Source: Salvelinus alpinus (Eukaryota; Chordata; Actinopteri; Salmoniformes; Salmonidae). From it: a stretch of DNA of 64,000 bases. Location of the stretch: NCBI RefSeq assembly GCF_045679555.1, contig NC_092094.1, positions 10,286,319 to 10,350,318 on the forward strand. The letters run 5' to 3'. Position 1 is the stretch's first letter; every line of letters begins with the position of its first letter. Below are positions 12,030 through 23,665 of this stretch, in pieces. A program made the translations under genes and the position numbers. A model generated the notes under the pieces. That model saw only the letters and a list, made by a program, of their open reading frames with translations. It searched no databases and had not been told where the DNA came from.

Positions 12030-12668
12030 GGATTTACAATCTACAGGCCACTAAGTACCCAGTTTAAATGAAGATATGGATTTACAAACTACAGGCCACT
12101 AAGTACACTGGTTTAAATGAAGATATGGATTTACAAACTACAGGCCACTAAGTACCCAGTTTAAATGAAGATATGGATTTACAAACTACAGGCCACTAAA
12201 TACCCTGGTTTCAATGAAGATATGGATTTACAAACTACAGGCCACTAAGTACCCTGGTTTAAATGAAGATATGGATTTACAAACTACAGGCCACTAAGTA
12301 CCCAGTTTAAATGAAGATATGGATTTACAAACTACAGGCCACTAAGTACCCAGTTTAAATGAAGATATGGATTTACAAACTACAGGCCACTAAATACCCT
12401 GGTTTCAATGAAGATATGGATTTACAAACTACAGGCCACTAAGTACCCTGGTTTAAATGAAGATATGGATTTACAAACTACAGGCCACTAAATACCCTGG
12501 TTTCAATGAAGATATGGATTTACAAACTACAGGCCACTAAATACCCAGTTTAAATGAAGATATGGATTTACAAACTACAGGCCACTAAATACCCTGGTTT
12601 AAATGAAGATATGGATTTACAAACTACAGGCCACTAAGTACCCTGGTTTAAATGAAGATATGGATTTC
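12030..12668. repeat. 48-49-bp minisatellite, about 13 copies
   Basis: The unit is GATATGGATTTACAAACTAC, AGGCCACTAAGTACCCAGTT, TAAATGAA. GATATGGATT occurs 13 times. Two variant classes alternate: ..TACCCAGTTTAAATG.. and ..TACCCTGGTTTCAATG... This suggests that a two-unit block was amplified more than once. It begins with a diverged copy near 12030. Confidence 0.9.
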
Positions 12669-12669
12669 T

Positions 12670-13160
12670 CACCCTTCCTGTAGGGTCGTGATTGGTCCAT
12701 TTGCTGTCATCTAGTGGACATTTTGCTCAATTGCCCTCAGCTATGTTTAGACTGTTGTCGTTCATGTTTTGCTGTGTACTATGGAATATATTGCTTTCTT
12801 ATTCTTGACACTTCTCCCAGTCATATTTAAGGTCAGAACTACCTTTCTAAGTGTCCTGATACTTCTAGCTTGAAGTTGTATTTTTATGATAACATAGCTA
12901 CAGTATTTCACTTTTTAATGTGTAGAGTATTGCTTACTAGGTGTGTCCAATCAATTTTGTAACCACTCCCTCTTCTAATTAGGGCTAATTGGAAAAGCTG
13001 TTCAAAAGAGGACATTGTATTATTTCTTTGTACTCCCTGACGAAGGCCATGCAGCCGAAACGTGTCGGATTTTTAAAACTTTGTTTCTATTGAACATGCC
13101 ATACTAATAAAGGCATTTTAATTCATTATATGAAGAGTGCCTTGGTCCTCCTTTCTTTTT
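12670..13160 (+). mobile_element. Penelope-like element 3' tail (probable)
   Basis: Ends ...CTAATAAAGGCATTTTAATT, then TGAAGAGTGCCTTGGTCCTC, CTTTCTTTTT. Just before the end is CTGACGAAGGCC..GCCGAAACGTGTC, a phrase repeated in many fish and frog 3' tails that I associate with Penelope-like retroelements. No coding region remains. Assignment rests on this tail alone. Confidence 0.45.
13034..13069 (+). ncRNA. Hammerhead-ribozyme-like motif (candidate)
   Basis: The order TCC / CTGACGA / (A)GGC-loop-GCC / GAAAC / GTGTC / GGA matches a minimal hammerhead. TCC can pair with GGA as stem I, GGC with GCC as stem II, AC with GU as a very short stem III, and the cleavage site would follow GUC at 13066. 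One extra A sits between the CUGACGA core and stem II, and stems I and III are very short. Activity is therefore doubtful. Confidence 0.35.
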
Positions 13161-13319
13161 GATGATCATAGATCAGCACCTATACTCTGATAAAAAAGGT
13201 TAAACTGATCCTAGATCAGCACCTATACTCAGAGGTTTTACGAATACTTGCCCACTGCCCAGGTTTCCCTGTTATCACTCAGTCAAACGATCTCCTTGGA
13301 TTCTGCTGGCCCTGTCCTT

Positions 13320-13440
13320 TGTGTACATCATCATCTCCTTCATGTGTACATCATCATCATCATCTCCTTCGTGTGTAGATCATCATCATCATCTCCTTTG
13401 TGTGTAGATCATCATCATCTCCTTCGTGTGTAGATCAGCT
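13320..13440. repeat. Short tandem array (about 25-31 bp) with ATC runs
   Basis: Four units of GTGTA(C/G)ATCATCATCATC followed by TCCTT(C/T)(G/A)TGT. Units differ in the number of ATC triplets, which is typical of slippage. Non-coding. Confidence 0.75.
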
Positions 13441-13464
13441 CAGTGAGGCCGTCCATCCATCACC

Positions 13465-13600
13465 CTGCCTTTACATTTTTTTATTATTTTTTTTATTTAA
13501 CTAGACAGTTAAGAACAAATTCTTATTTACAATGACGGCCTACCAAAAGGCCTCCTGCGGGGACAAGGGCTGGAGATTAAACATTTAAATATAGGACAAA
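13465..13600 (-). mobile_element. Salmonid retroelement 3' tail fragment (minus)
   Basis: TTATTTAACTAGACAGTTAA, then GAACAAATTCTTATTTACAA and TGACGGCCTACC is the reverse complement of the tail shared by salmonid tRNA-derived SINEs (..GTCATTGTAAATAAGAATTTG..). The SINE head is missing. Confidence 0.65.
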
Positions 13601-14452
13601 ACATACATCATGACAAGAGAGACATTAAAAAGGTCAGCGTTAGGCTTGGCGACGATAGGGGCTGCAACCTTAAAGAAGAAAAGATCCAAACCATCTGACC
13701 CAGATGTTTTTTTCGGGGTCAAGTTTAAGGAGCTCCTTTAGTACCTCGGACTCAGTGTCCGCCTGCAGGGAGAAACTTTGTAGCGGGGCAGGGGGGAAAG
13801 AGGGAGGAGCATCGGGGCTAGTCGCATTATAAGGGGTGGGAGATGAGGAAATGAAAGACAGGCAATGAGGCATTGCTGAGTCAAATAGGATTTAATGAAG
13901 TGGAGATGGAAGAGCTCAGCCATGTGCTCCTTCTCAGTAACAACCACATCAACATTAAGGGACATGGGCAGCTGTGAGGAGGGTTTATTTCTCTAGGTCT
14001 GTAACCGTTTTCCAGAACTTCTTTGGGTTAGACCCACAGAGAGAGAACTGTTCCTTAAAGTAACTAACTTTGGCCTTCCGGATGGCCTGAGTGCACTTAT
14101 TTCTCATTTGCCTGAACGAGAGCCAGTCACCCTGAGTATGCGTGCTGAGCCTTTCGCCAAATGGAATTCTTGAGGTGGAGTAACTGCCAGATCACGGTCG
14201 AACCAGGGGCTGAACCTGTTTTTAATTCTAATTGTCTTTATGGGGGCGTGTTTGTTAATAATACCACTGAAAATATTAAAAAAGAAGGTCCAAGTGTCTT
14301 CGACAGAGGGGATCAAGCTGATTCTATGCCAGTTCATGAAGGAAGGCTTGCTCATTAAAGTTTTTTAGCAAGCGTCTATGACAAATCAGGACAGAATGTT
14401 TCACTGAGCAACCAGTACGAACACAGGCTGTAAAACAGTGATCACTAAGGTC

Positions 14453-14622
14453 ATTACAGAAAACAGCAGACTGATACCGATCAGGATTATTGGTGAGGAT
14501 AACATCAAGGAGAGTAGCCTTTTCTGGGTGCTTGGAGTCATTACAGAAAACAGCAGACTGATACCGATCAGGATTATTTGTGAGGATAACATCAAGGAGA
14601 GTAGCCTTTTCTGGGTGGGATC
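14453..14622. repeat. 85-bp tandem duplication inside the LINE
   Basis: CATTACAGAAAACAGCAGAC, TGATACCGATCAGGATTATT and the rest through CCTTTTCTGGGTG occurs twice back to back with one or two mismatches. It duplicates a LINE coding segment (minus-strand LLSLMLSS..IILIGISLLFSV). Confidence 0.9.
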
Positions 14623-14739
14623 TTGTGGGATCCTTGAGGGATCAGTAATAATCTGAGAAAGATTTAGGGAGTCCCATTGCTTTAGGACTTGGTCAGGATG
14701 TTTAAGCATGCCTTTTGCACACAATGTATATAGACTCAT

Positions 14740-14915
14740 TTTTTTTTCTCCCTGCTGTGTTATTGACTTGTTTATTGTTTACTCCATGTGTAACTCTGTG
14801 TTGCTGTCTGTTCACACTGCTATGCTTTATCTTGGCCAGGTCGCAGTTGTAAATGAGAACTTGTTCTCAACTAGCCTACCTAGTTAAATAAAGGTGAAAT
14901 AAAATGTAAAAAAAT
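14740..14915 (+). mobile_element. Retroelement 3' tail, plus strand, inserted in LINE
   Basis: Ends GCCAGGTCGCAGTTGTAAAT, GAGAACTTGTTCTCAACTAG, CCTACCTAGTTAAATAAAGG plus an A-rich tail, a 3' end widespread in salmonid genomes. Upstream sequence (TGTGTAACTCTGTGTTGCTG) belongs to the same family. No coding part is present. Confidence 0.65.
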
Positions 14916-15362
14916 TAGGTCACCTAGCAGGACAAATTAAGACTTAGCGTGTAAAGGGCCAGGAGAGAGTTTAGGGTACAGCCCGGTGCTGATGGAGGAC
15001 GATAGCACCCAGCAACAGTCAACAAAGAGCTATTTGAAAATGTAATGCTTAAACCAGCGAATCAAATTGTTTGGGGACAGACTTGGTGGAGACAACTGAG
15101 CACTGAAGGTGATCCTTGTTAAAGACTGCCACTCTACCACCTTTGGAAGATCTGTCTTGCCGAAAAAGGATATAACCAGAAAGGTTAACATCATTGTTCA
15201 AAACTCTCTTTCTTAACCACATCTCAGTAATGACCAACACATCTGGATTGGAGCTGTGAACCCACACTTTCAATTGATCCATTTTAGGTAATAAGCTTCT
15301 AGTGATAACGTCCAGAAAACCCAAGCTTTTACGAGAGCAGAAATCAGTGAAACCGATATCAG

Positions 15363-15848
15363 TGTAACAGTTTAACTTTAGTACGTCCCCTCGCCCCGAC
15401 CCGGGCGCGAACCAGGGACCCTCTGCACACATCAACAACAGTCACCCACGAAGCATCGTTACCCATCGCTCCACAAAAGCCGCGGCCGCCCCTCTGCAAG
15501 GGGAACAACTACTTCTAGGTCTCAGAGCGAGTGACGTGACCGATTGAAACACTATTAGCGCGCACCACCGCTAACTAGCTAGCCATTTCACATCGGTTAC
15601 ATTCACCTCCCTTTCCCGCAGTAACCAGTGATTCGGGTCAACAGCATCAATGTAACAGTTTTAACTTTAGTCCGTCCCCTCGCCCGGGCGCGAACCAGGG
15701 ACCCTCTGCACACAGACAACAGTCACCCACGAAGCATCGTTACCCATCGCTCCACAAAAGCCACGGCCCTTGCAGAGCAAGGGGAACAACTACAACTACT
15801 ATTAGCGCGCACCACCGCTAACTAGCTAGCCATTTCACATCGGTTACA
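15363..15848 (-). mobile_element. TRIM-like miniature LTR element with tRNA-like promoter in the LTR
   Basis: Two direct copies, 15363-15601 and 15651-15848, each begin TGTAAC and end GTTACA, the TG..CA form of LTRs. They are separated by only 49 bp. On the minus strand the 49-bp centre ends GGGAAAGGGAGGTGAA just before the downstream copy, which is where a polypurine tract belongs. Each copy contains a tRNA-like stretch: GTGGAGCGATGGGTAACG (A-box-like, in copies that keep it) and, downstream, GGTTCGCGCCC (B box). No primer-binding site is obvious, and no gag or pol exists. A solo copy with a clean 4-bp duplication lies at 35207-35404. A tandem tRNA-derived SINE is the alternative reading. 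Confidence 0.6.
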
Positions 15849-16299
15849 AGAGCACAAGTCAGAATTAGGGCTAGAAACAGTGTTGATTTTTTATGACATT
15901 TGAATGTGCACCAGATGGCAACAAGATCATATTGTACAGCAATTTCATCAGGTAACATGAATACAAAGCCGGCGAGAGGTGGTTAGAATAGGATGGGAGG
16001 CCAAAAGTCTGTGTAACCAATAGAGAGTCAGAGTCCCGAGTGTGGGAACAAACAGTCTGTCCCACGGTTGGGTAAACAAGCAAGTTCATAGTTAACAAAG
16101 CACACATGAGTCATGAGGCAAATAGCATAAAGCACAGGGAAAAAAAGTATAACGACTTGGGGCCAGCCATTGTAAGTTCAGAGACTCACTCGCCCCAACA
16201 TGATAACTTGAGAGAGGAACTCTCTCGGACTCCAGTAAGCTGTACAAGTATGAACATCGCCTCCCTGTCTGTCAGGTGAAATATAGTCCGACATCGAAG

Positions 16300-17270
16300 A
16301 GCGAGGGGTGTGTGTGTTTAATGTCAGATGGGACAGTGTGTGTGTGTATGTGTTTGTGCGTGTGTGTGTGTAATATGTGTGTGTGCGTGCAAGTGTGTGC
16401 AGGACCGTAACCAGGGTCTGAGTTTTAGTGAATGCTAAAATGCTATTTGGAGAACAGCAAAAACAAGCCAAAATGACTCCTGTCATTATCACATTGCTTG
16501 CTGTAGCTTCATTAACCTCAGTCTATCTACAAACACATAGCTTATTAGCTATACAATTAGCCACTACACATTAACTCAGCACCAGAATTAAAAACAAATA
16601 ATTTAATAAGTACAAAGGGATCTGTTAGCAGAAAAAGTATTTTATTAAAAATCCAATGCGGACGTTTTTATCTCAATATCAAATAATTTCTCTGTAATAA
16701 TTAAGTACCTTACTGTAGTTGTTTTCAATTAAAATGGTCAAAAATAAACAAAAAAGCTTCTTCGCAAAGAGCAATTTCTCTAGCAAGAATTTGACTTGGA
16801 CTGTCTGGGAGTGGTCTAAAATCTAGCTGTTATTGGAAGAAAGGTTTGGAATTTGTCTATGAACTAATTTGCCAAAACTCCATCCCACCAACAGCTCGTA
16901 CACTAAAAGGTAATTATCATAATTTTCATAGTATTATTCCAACCTCATAGTGTGGAGATATATAAAACACAGACAAATCTAAACAGTAAGATGAGACCAC
17001 AACCAAGTTCCAACATTTTAGTTTTTTCAAATTCGAAAAGATTACCGAGGTCCGGACTTCGGTGTCCTCATATGTAGTTACGGCCCTGAGTGTGTGTGCG
17101 GGCATCTGTGTGTGCGCGAGCTTGCATGTGTGTGTGTGCAGTCACCGTCGAGTCACCACAAGAGATGACATGTATCGACATGCTTATGGTTAATCTGATA
17201 TTAACTGGCACCGTTAAAGAAGAACCATAAAATGTGTTGAGGCAACAGTTCATGGTCAACAACACACAGA
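16300..17270. other. GT-rich microsatellites and AT-rich spacer, no gene
   Basis: Interrupted GT runs lie at about 16300-16398 and 17088-17135. Between them is AT-rich DNA without recognisable exons. The 104-codon frame across the first GT run is a repeat artefact. Confidence 0.6.
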
Positions 17271-17274
17271 GACT

Positions 17275-18640
17275 ACAGGAATAAATAACAGAGAGAGAGT
17301 ACAGGAATAAACAACCACAGAGAGAGAGTACAGGAATAAACAACCACAGAGAGAGAGAGTACAGGAATAAACAACCACAGAGAGAGAGTACAGGAATAAA
17401 CAACCAGAGAGAGAGAGCGAGTACAGGAATAAACAACCAGAGAGAGAGAGAGTACAGGAATAAACAACCACAGAGAGAGAGAGAGAGTACAGGAATAAAC
17501 AACCAGAGAGAGAGAGAGTACAGGAATAAACAACCACAGAGAGAGAGAGAGTACAGGAATAAACAACCACAGAGATAGAGTACAGGAATAAACAACCAGA
17601 GAGAGAGAGTACAGGAATAAACAACCAGAGAGAGAGAGAGAGTACAGGAATAAACAACCAGAGAGAGAGAGAGAGTACAGGAATAAACAACCACAGAGAG
17701 AGAGTACAGGAATAAACAACCACAGAGAGAGAGAGAGTACAGGAATAAACAACCACAGAGAGAGAGTACAGGAATAAACAACCAGAGAGAGAGAGAGAGT
17801 ACAGGAATAAACAACCAGAGAGAGAGAGAGTACAGGAATAAACAACCACAGAGAGAGAGTACAGGAATAAACAACCACAGAGAGAGAGAGAGTACAGGAA
17901 TAAACAACCAGAGAGAGAGAGAGTACAGGAATAAACAACCACAGAGAGAGAGTACAGGAATAAACAACTACAGAGAGAGAGTACAGGAATAAACAACCAC
18001 AGAGAGAGTACAGGAATAAACAACCACAGAGAGAGAGTACAGGAATAAACAACCAGAGAGAGAGAGAGAGTACAGGAATAAACAACCAGAGAGAGAGAGA
18101 GTACAGGAATAAACAACCAGAGAGAGAGAGAGTACAGGAATAAACAACCAGAGAGAGAGAGAGAGTACAGGAATAAACAACCAGAGAGAGAGAGAGAGTA
18201 CAGGAATAAACAACCACAGAGAGAGAGAGAGTACAGGAATAAACAACCAGAGAGAGAGAGTACAGGAATAAACAACCACAGAGAGAGTACAGGAATAAAC
18301 AACCACAGAGAGAGAGAGTACATGAATAAACAACCACAGAGAGAGAGAGTACAGGAATAAACAACCACAGAGAGAGAGAGAGTACAGGAATAAACAACCA
18401 GAGAGAGAGAGTACAGGAATAAACAACCAGAGAGAGAGAGTACAGGAATAAACAACCACAGAGAGAGAGTACAGGAATAAACAACCACAGAGAGAGAGAG
18501 TACAGGAATAAACAACCACAGAGAGAGAGAGAGTACAGGAATAAACAACCACAGAGCGAGAGAGAGTACAGGAATAAACAACCACAGAGAGAGAGAGAGT
18601 ACAGGAATAAACAACAGAGAGTACAGGAATAAATAACAAT
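17275..18640. repeat. Large 28-34-bp minisatellite with internal GA microsatellite
   Basis: About 45 units of TACAGGAATAAACAACCA, an optional CA, and (GA)4-8. The length of the GA run varies between units while the 18-bp core is almost invariant, so this is a minisatellite whose units each contain a slipping microsatellite. Open frames of 223-472 codons on the minus strand (LFIPVLSL.. repeats) arise only from the repeat. Confidence 0.97.
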
Positions 18641-18659
18641 AGAGACTACAGCCATAAAT

Positions 18660-19850
18660 AAAGGAGTCATACACACTGATGGTATCATTTATTCACTTTA
18701 ATAACTTTAGATGTTATACAGAAAGTAGCCAAACTAATAACATAGTTATCAAGACAGAAATATATATTTTTACAAAATTGCAATGAAACACTTTATGCAG
18801 TTGTACTTACCATATACACCATACATCATTATATATCATATACGTGTAAACTACGATTTGGTCCGTTTCCATGAGCTGCTAATCTGCCTCCCAGAACACT
18901 GATTTCATATGGTGCTAGAACAGGGAACACACATCTAAACCACCATAGGAAACCAGCTTCTGGGGGGAGTAACTCAGTACACCTTCAGTGCTCTGTATTT
19001 TTACTGTGTCTGAGGTCATTGAAATTGTCTTCATTCTGCCAGCAGAGGTCTGCAGACAGTGGGTGTGGTAGGTTATTTGTGGATTATAGAGCAATGCGAT
19101 GGCCTGGCTGAGACCGGCTTGTTATTAAAGTAGGAAGTAGGGAGATCACAGGTTACCTTGGTGACGGGTTGGAGAGAGAGAGTAACTCTCCTAATTCTCG
19201 CATTTCACTGTCTGCATGTCATGTCCCCTTCTAAAAATGAGAGCATAGAGAACAGGGAGTGTGGCCTGGTCACATGTACTATTCAGAAACCAAAACGGTT
19301 GTGATGAAAACCTGAACAGGGAAACAAAGAGGGAGCGTCATGGAGAAATTCTGCCAGCTTGCATTCTAGCAATACAATGCGCAGTATTTCCTGGATACAC
19401 ACGAGGGTAGGTTACCATTTACTTCAGGAGGAGTGAGGAGTAGTACATGGATATTCTGAAAGCTTGCACATTTACCATTACAGTTGGCAGTACTTCCTAC
19501 ATTCTTACGAGAGTACAGTTTCCCTGAAGAGGACAGAGGTTCAGTACAGTACCGTTGTGCAGCATCAGCAAAGCACGGCAGGACGCTCCCGGGTGGTTGG
19601 GAGGTCTCCTCCTGAGAGTAAAGAGGGAGAAGAAAATAGACTTAGCTTGTAATATAGAGAGGAGTTGTGTGTTATAGTGAGAGTCTACGAATCCTCAATT
19701 CAACCATGTACATAACGGTTGTGTTGAGAGCGTGGGCTGTTCTCAGATGGTCCACACACCACCACCCCCGGGTGTCACCCGGTGTCATTTGACATGGCGA
19801 GTTCACCATGTTGCACGGACACACACACACCATATGTCCACTATAGGCTC
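18660..19850. other. Unique sequence, no confident gene
   Basis: Mixed-composition DNA. A minus-strand stretch from about 19620 to 19372 stays open for roughly 80 codons after a CTCTCAG acceptor-like site, but it has no start and matches nothing I know. It could be part of a terminal exon or a long non-coding transcript. Confidence 0.35.
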
Positions 19851-19936
19851 TGCAGCTGAAGTCAGAAGTTTACATACACTTATGTTGGAGTCATTAAAAC
19901 TCGTTTTTCAACCACTCCACAAATGTCTTGTTAACA

Positions 19937-20412
19937 AGCCAGCAGCATACCACCCTGCATACCACTGCTGGCTTGCTTCTGAAGCTAAGCAGGGTTGGTC
20001 CTGGTCAGTCCCTGGATGGGAGACCAGATGCTGCTGGAAGTGGTGTTGGAGGGCCAGCAGGAGGCACTCTTCCCTCTGGTCTAAAATAAAAAATAATATC
20101 CCAATGCCAAAGGGCAGTGATTGAGGACATTGCCCTGTGTAGGGTGCTGTCTTTCGGGTGGGATGTTAAACAGGTGTCCTGACTCTCTGAGGTCATTAAA
20201 GATCCCATGGCACTTATTGTAAGAGTAGGGGTGTTAACACTGGTGTCCTGGCTAAATTCCCAATCTGGCCCTCAAAACCATCACGGTCACCTAATAATCC
20301 CCAGTTCACAATTGGCTAATTCATCCCTCTCCCCTGTAACTATTCCCCAGGTTGTTGCTGTAAATGAGAATGTGTTCTCAGTCAACTTACCTGAAAAAAA
20401 AAAAATAATAAT
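19937..20412 (+). mobile_element. 5S rRNA-derived SINE (SINE3 type) inside Tc1 copy A
   Basis: The head is 5S rRNA-like: ATACCACCCTGCATACCACT, then GAAGCTAAGCAGGGTTGG (box A) and TGGATGGGAGACC (box C). The body is unrelated and the tail ends TCAACTTACCTG plus an A-rich stretch. It replaces a few bases of the Tc1 inverted repeat (TTGTTAACAA, then TTTGGCAAG). A second copy is at 58322-58799. Confidence 0.9.
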
Positions 20413-20666
20413 AATTTTGGCAAGACACAAATAATTTTTACAACAATTGTTGACAGACAGATTATTTCACTGTATCACAATTCCAGTGGGTCAGAAGTTT
20501 ACATACACTAAGTTGATTGTGCCTTTAAACAGCTTCAAAAATTACCAAAAATGATATGTTAGAAGCTTCTGATAGGCTAATTGACATAATTTGAGTCAAT
20601 TGGAGGTGTACCTGTGGATGTATTTCAAGGCCTACCTTCAAACTCAGTGCCTCTTTTCTTGATATC

Positions 20667-21689
<1,023 letters not shown>

Positions 21690-21917
21690 TTAAGTATATG
21701 TAAACTTCTGACCCACTGAGAATGTGATGAAAGAAATAAAACCTAAAATAAATAATTCTCTCTGCTATTATTCTGACATTTCACATTCTTAAAATAAAGT
21801 GGTGATCCTAACTGACCTAAGACAGGGACTTTTTACTCGGATTAAATGTCAGAAATTGTGAAAAACTGAGTTTAAAGGTATTTGGCTAAGGTGTATGTAA
21901 ACTTCTGACTTCAACTG

Positions 21918-22660
21918 TACGTGTCAGAGCTCCTAGGCTAAGCCAAAGCAGTTCAAACTGCCATGCAGAGAGACTGTTAAAGCAAAACAAGTACATGTCC
22001 AGGAAAGAGGAAAGAACACATTCATTACTCAGCAATCTTCTACAGACATCACAACACATTAGTAGGTCTGTCTGTGACCCATTGTGTGAAAGGGTTTTGT
22101 CTCTGCATCAACTTAAAGGATCGTATTTCCAGGAGCAATGACTGACTAATGCAGACAGGAATCTGAGAGAGTGGCACTTGTGTTTTGAGTCACCAATTTG
22201 TTACTCATCACATCAGTAGTTCTCCCATCACCACGTCATTTAACATATCCTGGAAATCGGGGCTTGGTCCGTAACCTGATACAGTCTAAGTGAGTCACAT
22301 CAGCTCCTTATTGGACCATAAGGAGTGGTCCTACTGAGAGGCTCAGTTTGTAACAGCATGGCGCTAAACACCAAGGTTGTGGGTTCAATTCCCACAGTGA
22401 TCACATACAAAAGACTCAAAATGTCTGCATTCCCTATACTGTAGGTCACATTGGATAAAATAGTCTGTCAAGTGCCATATACAGTATTTTGCTGTACCCT
22501 AAAGATGAGGATACGACAGTGAGTTATCCCCTGTGCCTGGGGAGGACAGGGAGCTGTGTCTGTACACTACCGTAGTTCATGTCGAAGTTAAAGTGGCTTG
22601 CTGTGCCTCTCCAGGTTCACGTCTGAGTTAATGTCCCTTAGCATACCGCAGTGGGTTCAC
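21918..22660. other. Unique spacer, no gene seen
   Basis: No splice-bounded exon or repeat family recognised. It ends at the AC microsatellite. Confidence 0.4.
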
Positions 22661-22666
22661 GCTTGG

Positions 22667-22773
<107 letters not shown>

Positions 22774-23123
22774 CAATTATCCTTAATAGCACAAGCTAGG
22801 CTATAGCTGTGGAAAGTGTGAATCTGCTGACAGAAGCGTATTCCAGGGAACCGCCCCAGAGAAGCGGTCTGATATTCATCATGCCATGAGCTACTAGGAC
22901 ATTATACAACACAGTGTACTTACATCAACACTCCCGGTTTAAATGCACACGCAAACTTTCCTTCGTAACATGGGTAAGCATTTTCCTTTCAAATGTAATA
23001 CAGGGGATTGAAGAGGGATTAAGGAGTAAATTACTTGACTCTGCTTGCTGGATTGACAACCAAAAAAAGCTCCAGGACACAGCGTGCTCAAATCACACCC
23101 TGGCTGTGACTAACAAGGTCGTA

Positions 23124-23665
23124 ACCTGGACTTCACATCCAAACAGCATTCTAATGGCAGTTAGTCAATTTCAAATCCAAACAGCATTCTAATGGCAGTT
23201 AGTCAATTTCAAATCCAAACAGCATTCTAATGGCAGTTAGTCAATTTCAAATCCAAACAGCATTCTAATGGCAGTTAGTCAATTTCAAATCCAAACAGCA
23301 TTCTAATGGCAGTTAGTCAATTTCAAATCCAAACAGCATTCTAATGGCAGTTAGTCAATTTCAAATCCAAACAGCATTCTAATGGCAGTTAGTCAATTTC
23401 AAATCCAAACAGCATTCTAATGGCAGTTAGTCAATTTCAAATCCAAACAGCATTCTAATGGCAGTTAGTCAATTTCAAATCCAAACAGCATTCTAATGGC
23501 AGTTAGTCAATTTCAAATCCAAACAGCATTCTAATGGCAGTTAGTCAATTTCAAATCCAAACAGCATTCTAATGGCAGTTAGTCAATTTCAAATCCAAAC
23601 AGCATTCTAATGGCAGTTAGTCAATTTCAAATCCAAACAGCATTCTAATGGCAGTTAGTCAAAAA
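23124..23665. repeat. 38-bp minisatellite, 14 near-identical copies
   Basis: The unit is ATCCAAACAGCATTCTAATG plus GCAGTTAGTCAATTTCAA. The copies are essentially perfect, which suggests recent amplification or strong homogenisation. There are no spacers, so it is not CRISPR-like. Confidence 0.97.

Larger units (their letters stand above)
10797..13233. repeat. 43-bp tandem array, split into three blocks
   Basis: The unit is built on GGTTAAACTGATCCTAGATC plus AGCACCTCTACTCTGATCAAAAA. Blocks lie at about 10797-10975, 11652-11885 and 13165-13233. The first gap is an L2 fragment. The second holds a 48-bp satellite and a Penelope-like tail. The later blocks keep the same phase and spelling, so the array came first and was interrupted. 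The GATC..GATC palindromes give each unit hairpin potential. Confidence 0.85.
13640..16250 (-). mobile_element. Non-LTR retrotransposon fragment (endonuclease part)
   Basis: Decayed minus-strand LINE. At 15438-15049 an AP-endonuclease region reads SSNPDVLVITEMWLRKRV, then LSGYILFRQDRSSKGGRVA. It continues at 14355-14104 (NWHRISLIPSVEDTWTFFF, then NRFSPWFDRDL) and at 13965-13738 (LNVDVVVTEKEHMAELFHLH). The reverse-transcriptase domain is absent. The part above 15850 looks like its 5' UTR. It is interrupted by a TRIM-like element (15363-15848) and a plus-strand retroelement tail (about 14740-14915). Frames are broken, so it is dead. Confidence 0.75.

Noticed and set aside
17068-18688. Open frames of 223-472 codons (LFIPVLSLCGC repeats)
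   Set aside because: They follow the minisatellite exactly, exist in several frames at once, and have no gene structure.
19940-20060. 5S rRNA gene
   Set aside because: Only the internal promoter region matches; it is joined to a SINE body and tail and inserted in a transposon.
23124-23665. CRISPR-like direct repeats
   Set aside because: Units are contiguous with no unique spacers, and the genome is vertebrate.
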